Assembly: GCF_950295315.1 (NCBI RefSeq)
Contig: NC_080168.1
Location: 66,411,254-66,475,253 of the forward strand
Length of the DNA stretch: 64,000 bases
Origin: Erinaceus europaeus
Lineage: Eukaryota; Chordata; Mammalia; Eulipotyphla; Erinaceidae
Reading direction: 5' to 3'
Shown one piece after another: positions 1-9,487 of this stretch. Below the pieces are notes generated by a model. The model did no database searches. It was not told the origin of the DNA and was given only the letters and a program-made list of their open reading frames with translations. Numbering within the stretch: position 1 is the stretch's first letter; each line of letters begins with the position of its first letter. The position numbers and the translations under genes are program-made.

Positions 1-221
1 GGAATTGCTTACATGTTTGTGGTTATTAAGTTTGCACATACTTCAGGTCACACTAACACTAACATGTCTAAGACTTAGACTCTGAAGACTGCAAACTAAG
101 TTATCCACAGGTGGATGAGTTGCAGAGCATCTGGAAACATTTCACAATATTAACTAATAAGGGAGAATGAAAGCAAGTGAACTAAGCATCCAGTTGAACT
201 CAAAGATAAACAAAATATAGG
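1..221. other. Unassigned AT-rich DNA
   Basis: No ORF, repeat consensus or RNA gene that I recognise. It ends where the first SINE begins. Confidence 0.4.
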
Positions 222-552
222 GGGGTGGGCAGTAGCGCAGTGGGTTAAGTACACATGGCGCAAAGTGCAAGGATGAGCATTAGGATCCTGGTTTGAGCCC
301 CTGGCTCCCCACTTGAAAGGGGGATCACTTCACAAGCAGTGCAGCCTGTCTGCAGGTATTTATCTTTCTTTCCCCCTCTTTGTCTTCCCCTTCTCTCGAA
401 TTCTCTCTGTCCTTTCCAACAACAACAGCAGTAGCAACAACAACAACAACAACAAGGGCAACAAAATGGGAAAAATGGCCTCCAGGAGCAGTGGATTCAT
501 AGTGCAGGTACCTAGCCCCAGCAATGACCCTGGGAACAAAAAAAAAAGATAA
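222..552 (+). repeat. tRNA-derived hedgehog-type SINE, long form (SINE-A)
   Basis: The A-box-like start (GGCAGTAGCGCAGTGGGTTA), a B box (GGTTTGAGCCC), the block CTCCCCACTTG and a CT-rich body are in the family order. A CAA-rich stretch follows, then the long-form 3' module 'GCCTCCAGGAGCAGTGGATT' and a poly-A tail. The 79-codon ORF in it is just the SINE read in one frame. Confidence 0.9.
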
Positions 553-641
553 ACAAAATGTTAAACAGCAGTAGATGTCAAAATTATCTGATCAAAGTAG
601 AAAAAATAAAAGGCTTACGTAGTCTTAAGAGTTGGTTGTGG

Positions 642-840
642 GGCCAGGTGTTGGTGTAGCTGGTTGAGTGCACCTGTTACTGTGCACAAAAACCCGGGTT
701 CATAACTCCCAGTCCCCACTTACAGAGGGAAAACTTCATGAGTGCTAAAGCAAGGTTGTAGGTGTCCTTCTTCATATTTATCTCCTCTCCCCTCTCAATT
801 TCTCTCTGTCTATAATCAATAAATAAAATGTTTTTAAAAA
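642..840 (+). repeat. SINE-A, short form
   Basis: It starts GGGGCCAGGTGTTGGTGTAG, has a degraded B box (GGGTTCATAACTC) and ends AATCAATAAATAAAATG plus poly-A. It lacks the CAA-rich 3' module of the long form, so it belongs to a separate subfamily. Confidence 0.85.
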
Positions 841-1137
841 AGAGTTGTTAAATGCTTTGCTAATTATTAAGAAAAAGCAAAAATGTATTTGATACAGTAA
901 CCTGGAAATTCTAGATAAGACAGACTTCTTGTTTCAAGGAACTGCCATTTGCCAAAATTGTTCCCAAAGAAACAGAAAGTTTAAACAAATGTGTTGCCAT
1001 GAAAGAAAGCATAAAGAGCTATACTGCAAAAGATACACAGGACTCAGATGTTTTCATTGGTGGTTATGTTGCACCTTTAAGGAACAGAGAATTCCACAAC
1101 AACCTGGGTTTTCCCAGTGTGTAGAAAAAAGCATTCT
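841..1137. other. Unassigned DNA
   Basis: Short ORFs on both strands (for example 929-1168) lack any recognisable domain and run into the adjacent SINE. I see no gene. Confidence 0.3.
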
Positions 1138-1260
1138 CCTGGGCCAGCAAAACAACTCACTTGGATAGTACACGGCTTTGCCCCATGTGCGACCTAGATG
1201 CCAGTTTGACCCCTGACACATTGAAGAAACTTCAGTGCTATGCTGGTGCTCATGTGGGTG
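1138..1260 (+). repeat. Diverged tRNA-related SINE fragment
   Basis: The sequence CCTGGGCCAGCAAAACAACT followed by CACTTGGATAGTACAC and a 'CTTTGCC..TGTGCGACC' block has the tRNA-head arrangement of older SINEs. It has no tail. The family assignment is tentative. Confidence 0.4.
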
Positions 1261-1312
1261 GCCTCGCAACAGAGGTAAGCCACTGGCTTTCCCGTCACTG
1301 ATTCTAGGGATC

Positions 1313-1980
1313 ATGTGATGCAGGAGAAATTCAAGTATGAACTTCCAATTTATTCAGAGAAAGGGAAAAGCTTATATAGCAAAGTGAAACAAAGAACATT
1401 TTTCACATATGTCAGTAATCATAGGTTTTCAAAAGGTCAGTACCCCTATGGTGGGGAGGGCTAGGAATGACGAGAATTGATGAGATACCAAAAGGTCAAG
1501 GCAATTAATTTCCATGAAGCAAGAGATGTTAATTATCTAATGGTATTAAGAAAAACATGGTGGTTAAACCAGTAGAGTGAGATAAAGCAGCGAAGGGCAG
1601 AGTTTGATGTAAATCATGGTGATCAAAGAATCTGGGAAGTGAGGTGTGGTGGTCTCATTGTTAAGTTACTGGCAAGGCAGTGTGATGAAGTATACTTTGT
1701 ATGTGATCAAAAGATGGTGAACTTATAGTGAACATAGTGAATGCTTGCTTGCAAGCAGGCAAGCATTTGGTCTGCAGCAGGGGAATGAGTTAAGTGTGAG
1801 AGGTTGCAGGCCTCTGTGAAGCCCGGGAAATTGACAAGGGGAAACTGAGTCAGAAAAGCATTTCCCTCCAAGCTCTATCCTCGAAAGGGAGAGACTGACA
1901 GGTGGGGTGTCTTTTCAGACTTTCATCTCAAGGATAGGGGAGTTCCCCTATGCTCTACCATGTTTTCACATAATCCCACA
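1313..1980 (-). mobile_element. Solo LTR, family LTR-1, truncated
   Basis: The right end reads TTTTCACATAATCCCACA, the reverse complement of the TGTGGGACTATGTGAAAG start of the LTR at 7364. The left part contains a reverse-complement AATAAA (TTTATT near 1349) and other segments shared with that LTR, such as the region matching its CTTCTGATCACA block. The U5 end is missing. No internal retroviral sequence adjoins it. Confidence 0.75.
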
Positions 1981-1987
1981 GTACTAT

Positions 1988-2050
1988 GGTGTGTGTGTGT
2001 GTGTGCGTGTGTGCATGTGTATAGGTGTCGGTGTACTTGTCTGTCTGCCC
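1988..2050. repeat. (TG)n-rich microsatellite
   Basis: Interrupted TG dinucleotide tract grading into a CTGTCTGC-rich pyrimidine tract. Confidence 0.8.
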
Positions 2051-2572
2051 GTCTGTCTCTCCTCTCTTCTGTTTCTCTGCTTTGTTCTGTCTGAAGTTGT
2101 TGACCTAGAGCAGTGACACCCCAGAGATGATGAGACAGAAAGTTTCCCTTATATGAAACAGTATTTTGACACTAAATATGACAAATACACTAGGAAAAAA
2201 AGCAACTTGTTAATTTCTCTTGTAAATAGTGGTGAAAATAATACCAAATAAAACAGAAGAATGAGAATCCTACAATATCCCTAAAGGCTAATAAGAAAAA
2301 ATGAGGCTTGTTTCAGAAATGCGAAGATGACTCAATACTAAGACATTGAGTCTATAAATATTTAGCTCTAAGAAAAGTTAATTAAGACTTTGGAAAGAAT
2401 TTGTTAAAAACTCCTCTGATGTCTATTTTAATTAAAAAATGTTTATAAAAGAATAGAAGGATGTACTTCTTCAGCATGAATTTATTTTAATTTCAAGTCA
2501 ACTTATGTTTAATGGGAAAATATTAGAAGGACACCCACTGACAATAACAATTAAATAGCAATTACTCAAGTA
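2051..2572. other. Unassigned AT-rich DNA
   Basis: No ORF, SINE or LTR signature recognised. Base composition is AT-rich and featureless. Confidence 0.3.
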
Positions 2573-2735
2573 AGGAGATAACTCACCCAGTAGAGTGCAC
2601 AGCTTAAGATACTCAAGGACTTGGGCTTGATTACCCAGCACCACATGGGTCTGTGCACTGGTGCTGTGCCACCTGTCCTTCTCTCCCTCCCTCGCCCACC
2701 CTCTCTGTCTAGATTGTAAATTTTAAAAGAAAAGG
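2573..2735 (+). repeat. Diverged tRNA-derived SINE
   Basis: GGAGATAACTCACCCAGTAG then GAGTGCACAGCTTAAG form a tRNA-like head. A degenerate B box (GGGCTTGATTACCC) and a TCTCCCTCCCTC body with an A-rich end follow. It is an older relative of the main SINE. Confidence 0.6.
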
Positions 2736-2984
2736 TTGACTGGGAGTGGTGGAATCCTGTAGGTGCTATGTCTTGGTGTAAATGCCCCCCCACACACACA
2801 CACATCCCAACAAACAAAAAATGTACTGGTGTTATTGCTAGCTAATCTAGTGATAATTTGGGGAGAGGGTCTATAAAATTGCTTATTTTCATAGTTTGCC
2901 TGCCCTGCCATGTGTGCTGCCCAGGTGTAAGCCTGGCCCTTGCTGCACTGGAGGGAGCTTTAGGATTTTCCTCTCTGTCTGTTT

Positions 2985-3245
2985 TGCCTCCAGGGTTATC
3001 TCTGGAGCTCTGTGCCTGCACTATGAATCGACTGCTCTTGTGGCCATCTTTTCAATTTTTTTTTTTTTTTTTGGATAGGATTGAGAGACAGGGAGAGAGA
3101 AAGATAGATACCTGCAGACTTCCTCCACAGGTCAGTGAAGCAACCCCCCTGCAAGTGGAGACCTGGGGACTCAAACCGGGATTCTTGTGTGGGTCCTTGG
3201 GCTTCGGGCTATGTGCACTTAACCCAGTGCACCACCTCCCACTCC
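2985..3245 (-). repeat. SINE-A, long form, reverse
   Basis: It begins with the reverse complement of the long-form tail (CCTCCAGGGTTATCTCTGGA), then poly-T. The GAGAGACAGGGAGAGAG body, the reverse PstI-like block and CACTTAACCCAGTGCACCAC follow as the reverse head. Confidence 0.85.
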
Positions 3246-3249
3246 CTCT

Positions 3250-3410
3250 GTCTTTTCTTTTATTTTTTCATTTTTCTTTTTTACCAGAGCACTGCTCAGC
3301 TCTGGTATATGGTGGTGAGGAGGACTGAACCTAGGACTTTGGAGCCTCAGGCATGAGAGTCTCTTTGCATAACCATTATGCTATCTACCCCTACTTTCCC
3401 TGCATCTCTC
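3250..3410 (-). repeat. SINE-C, reverse
   Basis: It reads CCAGAGCACTGCTCAGCTCT, then GGAGCCTCAGGCATGAGAGT and CATAACCATTATGCTATC. These are reverse complements of the SINE-C hallmarks seen forward at 17225. It is abutted head to tail with the SINE-A at 2985. Confidence 0.8.
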
Positions 3411-4077
3411 TCTCTACATATCTGGGGAAAAGTCTGTCCAGAGCAGTAAAGCTCTGCTGATGACAAAATGACAATAAAAAAGAAATCAGAAGTTAAATAC
3501 TGGAAATGAGGATACTTGATTATCTTGCTTCTATTTAACATTGAATTACAAGCCCAGAGATCCCACCAAAAAACTACTGGAAACAATAAATTCAGAAGAC
3601 TAGCAGGGTACAAAATCAGCACACACAGATGGGTGGCATTTCTGTATACAAACAAGGAGTCTGAGGAAAGGGAAATAAAAAACTCAATCCCACTTACAAT
3701 CGAGCCCAAAAAGATAAAATACCTTGGGGTGAATCTCATGTAGGAGGTGAAAGACCTTTACAGTGAAAACTACAAAACACTGCTAAAAGAAATAGAGAAG
3801 AACACAAGACGAAAAACATTCCTAGTTCCTGGACTGGAAGAATAAACATTGTTAAAATGACCATTCTATCAAAAGCAATCTACAATTTCAGTGCAATCCC
3901 TATTCAAATCAAAATTCCAATGTCATTTTTCAAGAAGATTGAACAACTTGTCCAAAAACTTGTGTGGAACCACAAAATGCTGCAAATTGCCAAAGCACTT
4001 CTGAGATAAGAGGAAAAATATGAGCATATCACACTCCCCAACTTCAGTTTACACTACAAAGCGATAGTAATCAAAAT

Positions 4078-4319
4078 GGGGGTAGATAGCATAATGGTTA
4101 TGCCAAGAGACTCACATCTGAGGCTCCAAAGTCCCAGGTTCAGTAAATAAGAGCTGAGCAGTGCTCTGGAAAAGAAAAAAAAGTTTTTTAGGAATAAAAC
4201 TTTGCTTCACCTGCATCATGTATTCTGTCCTCAGCATTTGTTTACTTTATAGTGAGGCTTATACCCATAGGAAGTAGATATCTAAGTACAGATGGACTTA
4301 ATCTCAAAAAACAAAAAAA
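4078..4319 (+). repeat. SINE-C insertion in L1
   Basis: The SINE-C head GTAGATAGCATAATGGTTAT and its 'GAGGCTCCAAAGTCCCAGGT' block are followed by about 120 bp of other sequence and an A-rich tail. A direct repeat AGTAATCAAAA flanks it at about 4067 and 4320, so the whole unit arrived as one L1-mediated insertion that may include 3' transduced or readthrough sequence. Confidence 0.7.
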
Positions 4320-4605
4320 AGTAATCAAAACAGCATGGTACTAGAATGAAAATAGATGCTTGGATCAATGGAGCAGAACTGAAAGCCCAGAAATGAGCCC
4401 ACACAGATACAACCACCTGATATACGACAAAGAGGCCAAGATCATTCAATGGGGTAAAGAAGGTCTTCAACAAATGGTGCTGGGAAAACTGGACAGCCAC
4501 ATGTAGAAAAGTAAAACTAGACCACCACCTAACACCATACACCAAGGTCAAATCAAAATGGACTAAAGATAGAAACTCTAAAATTTATAGAAAATGTGGG
4601 TGAGG

Positions 4606-4918
4606 GGGCCAGGTGAGTTAAGGGCACATGGTGCAAAGTGCAAGGATCATCAGAAGGATACCAGTTCAAGTCATCGGCTCACTACCTGCAGGGGGTGGGG
4701 GTTCGCTTCACAGGCAGTGAAGCAGTTCTGCAGGTGTCTTTTTCTCTCCTCTCTTGTCTTCCCCTCCTCTCTCAATTTCTCTCTGTCCTATCTAGCAATA
4801 ACAACAACAATAAACAACAAGGGCAACAAAATGGGAAAAATGGCCTCCAGGAGCAGTGAATTCATAGTGCAGGCACTGAGCCCCAGTGATAACCCTGGAG
4901 GCAAAATAAATAAATAAA
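4606..4918 (+). repeat. SINE-A, long form, with target duplication
   Basis: It lies inside the L1 fragment. The direct repeat AGAAAATGTGGGTGAG before it recurs as AGAAAATGTAGGTGAG after the (AAAT)n tail. Head, CT-rich body and long-form 3' module are all present. Confidence 0.9.
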
Positions 4919-5075
4919 TAGAAAATGTAGGTGAGACGTCACAAAACCTTTACATCAAAGATGTTATTTGTCAACTCAACCCTCCATGGGCATAGGAAAT
5001 GAAAACAAGAGTGAATAAATGGGATCCCATGAAATTAAAAAGCTTCTACACATGGAAAGCAAACTACCCCTGTAT

Positions 5076-5640
5076 AGGGGACACTTCACAAATGGTGAAG
5101 CAGGGCCATCTTTCTGTCTCTCTCTTCCTCTCTACCTCCCACTCCTGTTGGATAATATGCCAGCTCCCCCTGGCTTCTGCTTAACCATATGCCTATATAG
5201 GTATAGATTTAATCCCATTCAAAGCTTTGGTCTATTTACATAAATCACTTTTACATTTACATAAAGCACTCCAGGGCATTGGTGGTTCAGTGATAGGATT
5301 CTCGCCTGCTCTGCCCCCTCCTTGTCACACTCTGATTTTCACCAGTCACTTTTCTCTCCACCCTCTCTATGTCACATCCTGTTTCCACCCTACTTGGCAA
5401 GTATATATAAAGACAGCATTGTGAGTTTTGGGGTACCGTGAGTTTAGCTTAGCTCGTCTTAGATTGTGCTGCGTTCTGCATGAATAAAGAGATACTGCCT
5501 ACAGCTCAACCATGAGTCCCTGGTCGTCTGTTACCCGCCCGTGAAGCCAGCCCGGTGAAAACAACCTAGCCCGGCAAAAACAACACACTCCCTCTCTATT
5601 TCTCTCTGTTCTATCAAATAAAGTTAAGAAAGAAAGAAAG
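5076..5640 (+). repeat. 5'-truncated SINE-A split by a solo LTR
   Basis: The 3' half of SINE-A (from GGACACTTCACAAATGGTGA) stops at 5145 and resumes at 5586 with CACTCCCTCTCTATTTCTCT. The LTR at 5146-5585 lies between and repeats CACTCC on both sides. Confidence 0.8.
5146..5585 (+). mobile_element. Solo LTR, family LTR-2 (ERV2-like), with 6-bp target duplication
   Basis: 440 bp from TGTTGGATAATATGCC to AAAACAACA, with TG...CA ends. The hexamer CACTCC occurs immediately before (5140-5145) and after (5586-5591), the duplication size of betaretrovirus-like ERVs. A TATATATAAAG box near 5401 and AATAAA near 5483 mark U3 and R. The U5 segment GTTACCCGCCCGTGAAGCCA resembles that of the NA elements. 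It is the product of LTR-LTR recombination and has no internal sequence. Confidence 0.9.
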
Positions 5641-5716
5641 GAAGGGAGGGAAAAAGAAAGGAAGGAAGGAAGGAGGAAGGAAGGAAGGAAGGAAGGAAGG
5701 AAGGAAAGAAAGAAGT
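5629..5716. repeat. (GAAA/GGAA)n microsatellite
   Basis: Purine tract with GGAA and GAAA units, grown from the A-rich tail of the preceding SINE. Confidence 0.9.
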
Positions 5717-6055
5717 AAGGATCCCACTTCGAGCCCCTGGCTCCCCACCTGCAGGGGAGTGGCTTCACAGGTGGTGAAGCAGGTCTGCAGGTATCTACCT
5801 TTCTCTCCCCCCTCTGTCTTCCTCTCCTCTCTCAATTCCTCTCTGTCCTATCCAACAATGAGAGACATCAACAACAATAATAACCACAGCAAGGCTACAA
5901 CAATAAGGGCAACAAAAGGGGGGGAAATGGCCTCCAGGAGCAGTGGATTCATGTTGCAGGCACTGAGCCCCAGCAATAACCCTGGAGGCAAAAAAAAAAA
6001 AAAAAGGAAAAGAAAAAGAAAAGAAAGAAAGAAAGGAAGGAAGGAAGAAAGAAAG
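5717..6055 (+). repeat. SINE-A, long form, 5'-truncated
   Basis: It starts at the B-box region (ATCCCACTTCGAGCCCC) and has the whole body plus the GCCTCCAGGAGCAGTGGATT module. It ends in poly-A grading to (GAAA)n. The 221-codon ORF at 5759-6424 is SINE read-through into flanking DNA and not a gene. Confidence 0.9.
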
Positions 6056-7363
6056 GGAGAGGATTTCCAGGCTGGTGGTAGAGGAAGTATTCAGGCAGGG
6101 GTCAAAGTGGAACCATGGCAGTATTACAACTCATCCTTAGGCTGGCAAAGGGCTTTCAGAAGGGCTGCTGAAAAAGAGAAAAGAGCCATGGAGTTGGCTG
6201 TGGGTTTTATTCTTTCCCTCTGCACCTCCCCCCAAAACCAACCCTCATGCCGGAGGGGTAAGGGAACCAACCAGCTACAGATAAGGAGGGCCTTCTGTGG
6301 AGTTAATCTCATTAAGCAAGATTCCAAATTCAGTGGGGAATCATACAAGGGAGGAGGGAATTTTCTGACTGAACTACAGAAATTCCCAGGCCTAGGTTGG
6401 TTTTTCTTGGTTGAAGGGAGCTAGAGCTCTGTCTGAATGGTTGACTTCCTTGACCAATTGTTGCCTTTGCTGGGGCTATGAGAATAATCTCCTTTGGTTT
6501 TGTTTGGGTTACTTTATCTATTTTTATTTCTTTCTTCTATCTCTTGAGTTTATTTGATATTTGCTTCTTGTAACTGTTTGTTTTTGCTTTGTTTAGGAAG
6601 GGGAGAGATGTGTGCAGCCAACTTACAGACTTATGGTTAGGTTTTTTTTTGTTGTTGTTGTTTGTTTGTTTTCCCTTCTCTCTGGTTTGACCAAAATTAG
6701 CTGCCATTGTTCCATTGATTGGTGCTCTCCATTGTGGGAAGATTTTGTTTTTCTTTCTTCTTTTCTTTTTCTTTCCTCCTCTGATTTGAGTCCAGAAGGC
6801 TGCAAGAGAAAAACAAGGGGAAAGAAGAGAAACAAGGAAAAATCTACTGTATCTGCTGTATTTGTACTTTTTGTCTCATGCACCCAGAAGCCTCTATAGG
6901 GGGGCTGAGGGTAGGGACACAGACCTTTGGTGGCAGGAATAGTGTTAATATACACTCCTATTAACTTATAAATCACTATTTAATCAATATGAAAGGGGGA
7001 AAATAGATTGAATGTCTCAAACTTTCTGATGCATAGACCCCAGTTCTGAGTATATATTCCTTCAATCTAAGCACTTAAAGTTTCAAATTGGTGACTTGAT
7101 TGAATTTTAACAGTGGGCTAAATTTGTAGGGGGGAAAAAAAGAAAGAGGAAATCTGAACCCTTTCTTAAGTGAGATAATCACAGCTTCCAGGGATTAGTC
7201 CATGAATATTTTCAAGGGCTATGATTTTGCTACTGTAATGGGATAAAATTCTCCATACTGAAGTCACAATACTCCACACCAAGTCAGGTGGTTGAGTATT
7301 ACTTTTATTTAAGCCTTCTCAGCTGAGGGTCCAGCCCAGAGAAGACTCATGGAGGACCTACCC
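6056..7363. other. Unassigned DNA with short T-rich tracts
   Basis: No conserved ORF. There is a (TTTG/GTTGTT) tract near 6645-6670. The short ORFs at 6612-6976 on both strands have low-complexity composition. I see no exon, RNA gene or known repeat. Confidence 0.3.
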
Positions 7364-8054
7364 TGTGGGACTATGTGAAAGCTTGGTAGAGCTTAGGGAA
7401 AACTCCCCTTATCCTTGGATGGAGGTGTGGGAAGACTCCCCACTTGTTAGCCTCTCTCCATATAGAGATGAGCCAAGAGGGAAACATCTCCTAGACTCAG
7501 TTTCCCCTTGTTAGACTCTCAAGCCTCACAGAAATCTCAGTTTCTCCCTGCCAGCAGCAGGCCACATGGCTGCCTGCTTTAAGGTCCATTTACTCAAAGT
7601 TCACCTCACCTTCTGATCACAAAGGAAAACACACCTTATCACATACCCCTAACAGTCTCCTTTGATGTCCTTAATTTACATCAAGCCTTGTTTATCTTCT
7701 CTATCTCGCCTTAACTGGTTTAACCCCTATTCTTCTCTCAAATGCCTTTGGGTAATTAAATGCCTGCATCAGGAGACTAATTATCTTGACCTTTATGTAC
7801 CTGCATCAGTTCTTGTCATACCAGCCCCCTACCTTTAAGAAACCTGTAATTTCTGACATATTTGAAAAATGTTCTTTGTTTAACTTTATATATACCCAAG
7901 CCCACCCCTGAATAAATTGAGAGTGTTTGTATCAGAGTCTTTTTCTTTATCACATAGTCTCTTGAGCTAGTGATAGGGCCTCGGTAATCTTACCTTCCTG
8001 GCTGGAGTCACTCCACGTGAGCCCCAGCACTACCCAAGGACTGAACGCCCAACA
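7364..8054 (+). mobile_element. Solo LTR, family LTR-1
   Basis: It starts TGTGGGACTATGTGAAAGC and ends ACGCCCAACA. Other copies lie at 1313 (reverse), 9531 (tandem) and 35968 (split). An AATAAA signal lies near 7911, after TTTATATATACCC, as expected at the U3/R boundary. I found no clear target duplication. The ERV class is uncertain. Confidence 0.75.
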
Positions 8055-8760
8055 CAGTCACAAGCATCTTTTTATACTGTTTTCAGCATATGCCAGCATT
8101 GGTTACATACAATATTTTCACAGTTTCTAGGACTTGGCTTGTTTACCTGAAATCTAATGTCTGGGGGGCTTTTAGGCTTGTACCACATCTTGGTACAAAA
8201 CCATCTTGTTTTCCCAGAAACAAATGTCCTGCCTTACTGAAAGTGGCAGGGTTTACAGAAGTGGAAAATTAGCATTATTCCTGCTCTAGGTCTGGTACAT
8301 TTTTAACCGTTCTATTGTTCTGGTGCCTGACTACCATCTGGGCTGGTCTCTAAACTTTGCTATCAATTTCTTAATTATACATGTACCCATTTTTCCCTTG
8401 ATTATACCTATATCCATTTTTAACCTTCACACTACCACACCTAGAATGGAATTGATGGCTCTATCTACTGGGATTGCTCTTGAAGTCTGTTTGTCTCATG
8501 TACCCAGAAGCCTTCATGGGTCCCAGAAACATCGAGGAAACTGACTCCCTGACTTGCTCTCTGCCACAGTGAGCCATGACTGTGTCACACACATGTCCTG
8601 GAGAGAAGAATGAAGTGGAAGGGGTGCGCCAGGAAAATCCAGCTTCTATTTCACTCACCAGGATTAAGTCAAGTGCCCACATCTGACCGCAAGGAGCCCT
8701 GAGAAGATATGTCTGCCTGTGACTTCCCTGCTTCTCCTGAAAGGGAAAGAATGAGGTCTG
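8055..8760. other. Unassigned DNA
   Basis: Short ORFs without domains. A stretch near 8490 (TTTGTCTCATGTACCCAGAA) resembles one near 6871, suggesting an unrecognised low-copy repeat. Confidence 0.3.
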
Positions 8761-8764
8761 GGAA

Positions 8765-8995
8765 ATGGCTTGCCTGCCTGGTAGAACACACACTTCACCA
8801 CACACAAGGAACCGGGTTTGAGTTCCCAGTCAGCATGTGGGAGCATCAGGCAGAGGGGAAGCTGCACAGGCTGTGGAGCAGTGCTGAGGTGTCTCTCTTG
8901 TTGCTGTCTCTGTTTTTCTCACTCTCTATATGGGGAAAAGAGTCCTCTAGGCATGGTGGAATTGCAGACACAGAAGCCCTGGCAGCAAAAAAATA
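8765..8995 (+). repeat. Diverged tRNA-derived SINE
   Basis: Degenerate head, a B-box-like GGGTTTGAGTTCCC, then CTGTGGAGCAGTGCTGAGGT, TCTCTCTTGTTGCTGTCTCT and a short A-rich tail. It is an old SINE subfamily. Confidence 0.6.
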
Positions 8996-9046
8996 ATGAA
9001 AAGAAAGGAAGGAAAGAAAACAACAGAAATAATGGAATTGTGGGGA

Positions 9047-9313
9047 GGTGGGCAGTAGTGCAGCAGGTGGCACAAAGCACAAGGACCAGCATCAGGATCC
9101 CGGTTCGAGCCCCCGGCTCCCCACCTGCAGGGGAGTCACTTCACAGGCAGTGAAGCAGGTTTGCAGGTGTCTGTCTTTCTCTCCTCCCTCTGTCTTCCCC
9201 TCCTCTCTCCATTTCTCTCTGTCCTATCCAACAATGATGACAACAATAATAAATACAACAATAAAACAACAAGGGCAACAGAAGGGAATAAATAAAGAAA
9301 GAAAAAAATTTTA
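9047..9313 (+). repeat. SINE-A with target duplication
   Basis: Canonical head, B box GGTTCGAGCCC, body and CAACAA-rich tail. AATAATGGAATTGTGG before it recurs as TAATAATGGAATAGTGG after the A-rich end. Confidence 0.9.
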
Positions 9314-9487
9314 AAAATTAATAATGGAATAGTGGTCCATGCAAGAAGCAAGTGAACCTGGCCTGATACATCCCAGGTGTGGGAGTGCTGGTGGGAGGCC
9401 TGCTGCAATAGGTTCAGAAGGTACGGGAGTACTCAGCATCACAGTGTGCTCCCTACACCTGTCACTCAGCCTTAAGAGATACAGAGT

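Larger units (their letters stand above)
3460..5075 (+). pseudogene. L1 ORF2 3' fragment
   Basis: Non-LTR retrotransposon remnant. Around 3600-3740 the plus strand encodes the L1 ORF2 segment after the RT core, with 'YKISTHRWVAFLYTN' and 'KIKYLGVNL'. Farther down the plus strand carries the ORF2 segment equivalent to the start of the 48353 L1 (AAATGGGATCCCATGAAATT near 5016). Two SINEs with target duplications and a 5'-truncated SINE interrupt it. Many stops; not functional. Confidence 0.8.

Noticed and set aside
222..290. Functional tRNA genes at SINE heads
   Set aside because: A and B boxes derive from tRNA, but the cloverleaf is not maintained and each is followed by a SINE body.
2858..3328. 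156-codon plus-strand ORF
   Set aside because: Covers two reverse SINEs and a poly-T tract; the peptide is phenylalanine-rich tail translation.
5759..6424. 221-codon plus-strand ORF
   Set aside because: The first half is a SINE-A and its purine-rich tail; the rest has no domain. Open only by low-complexity composition.
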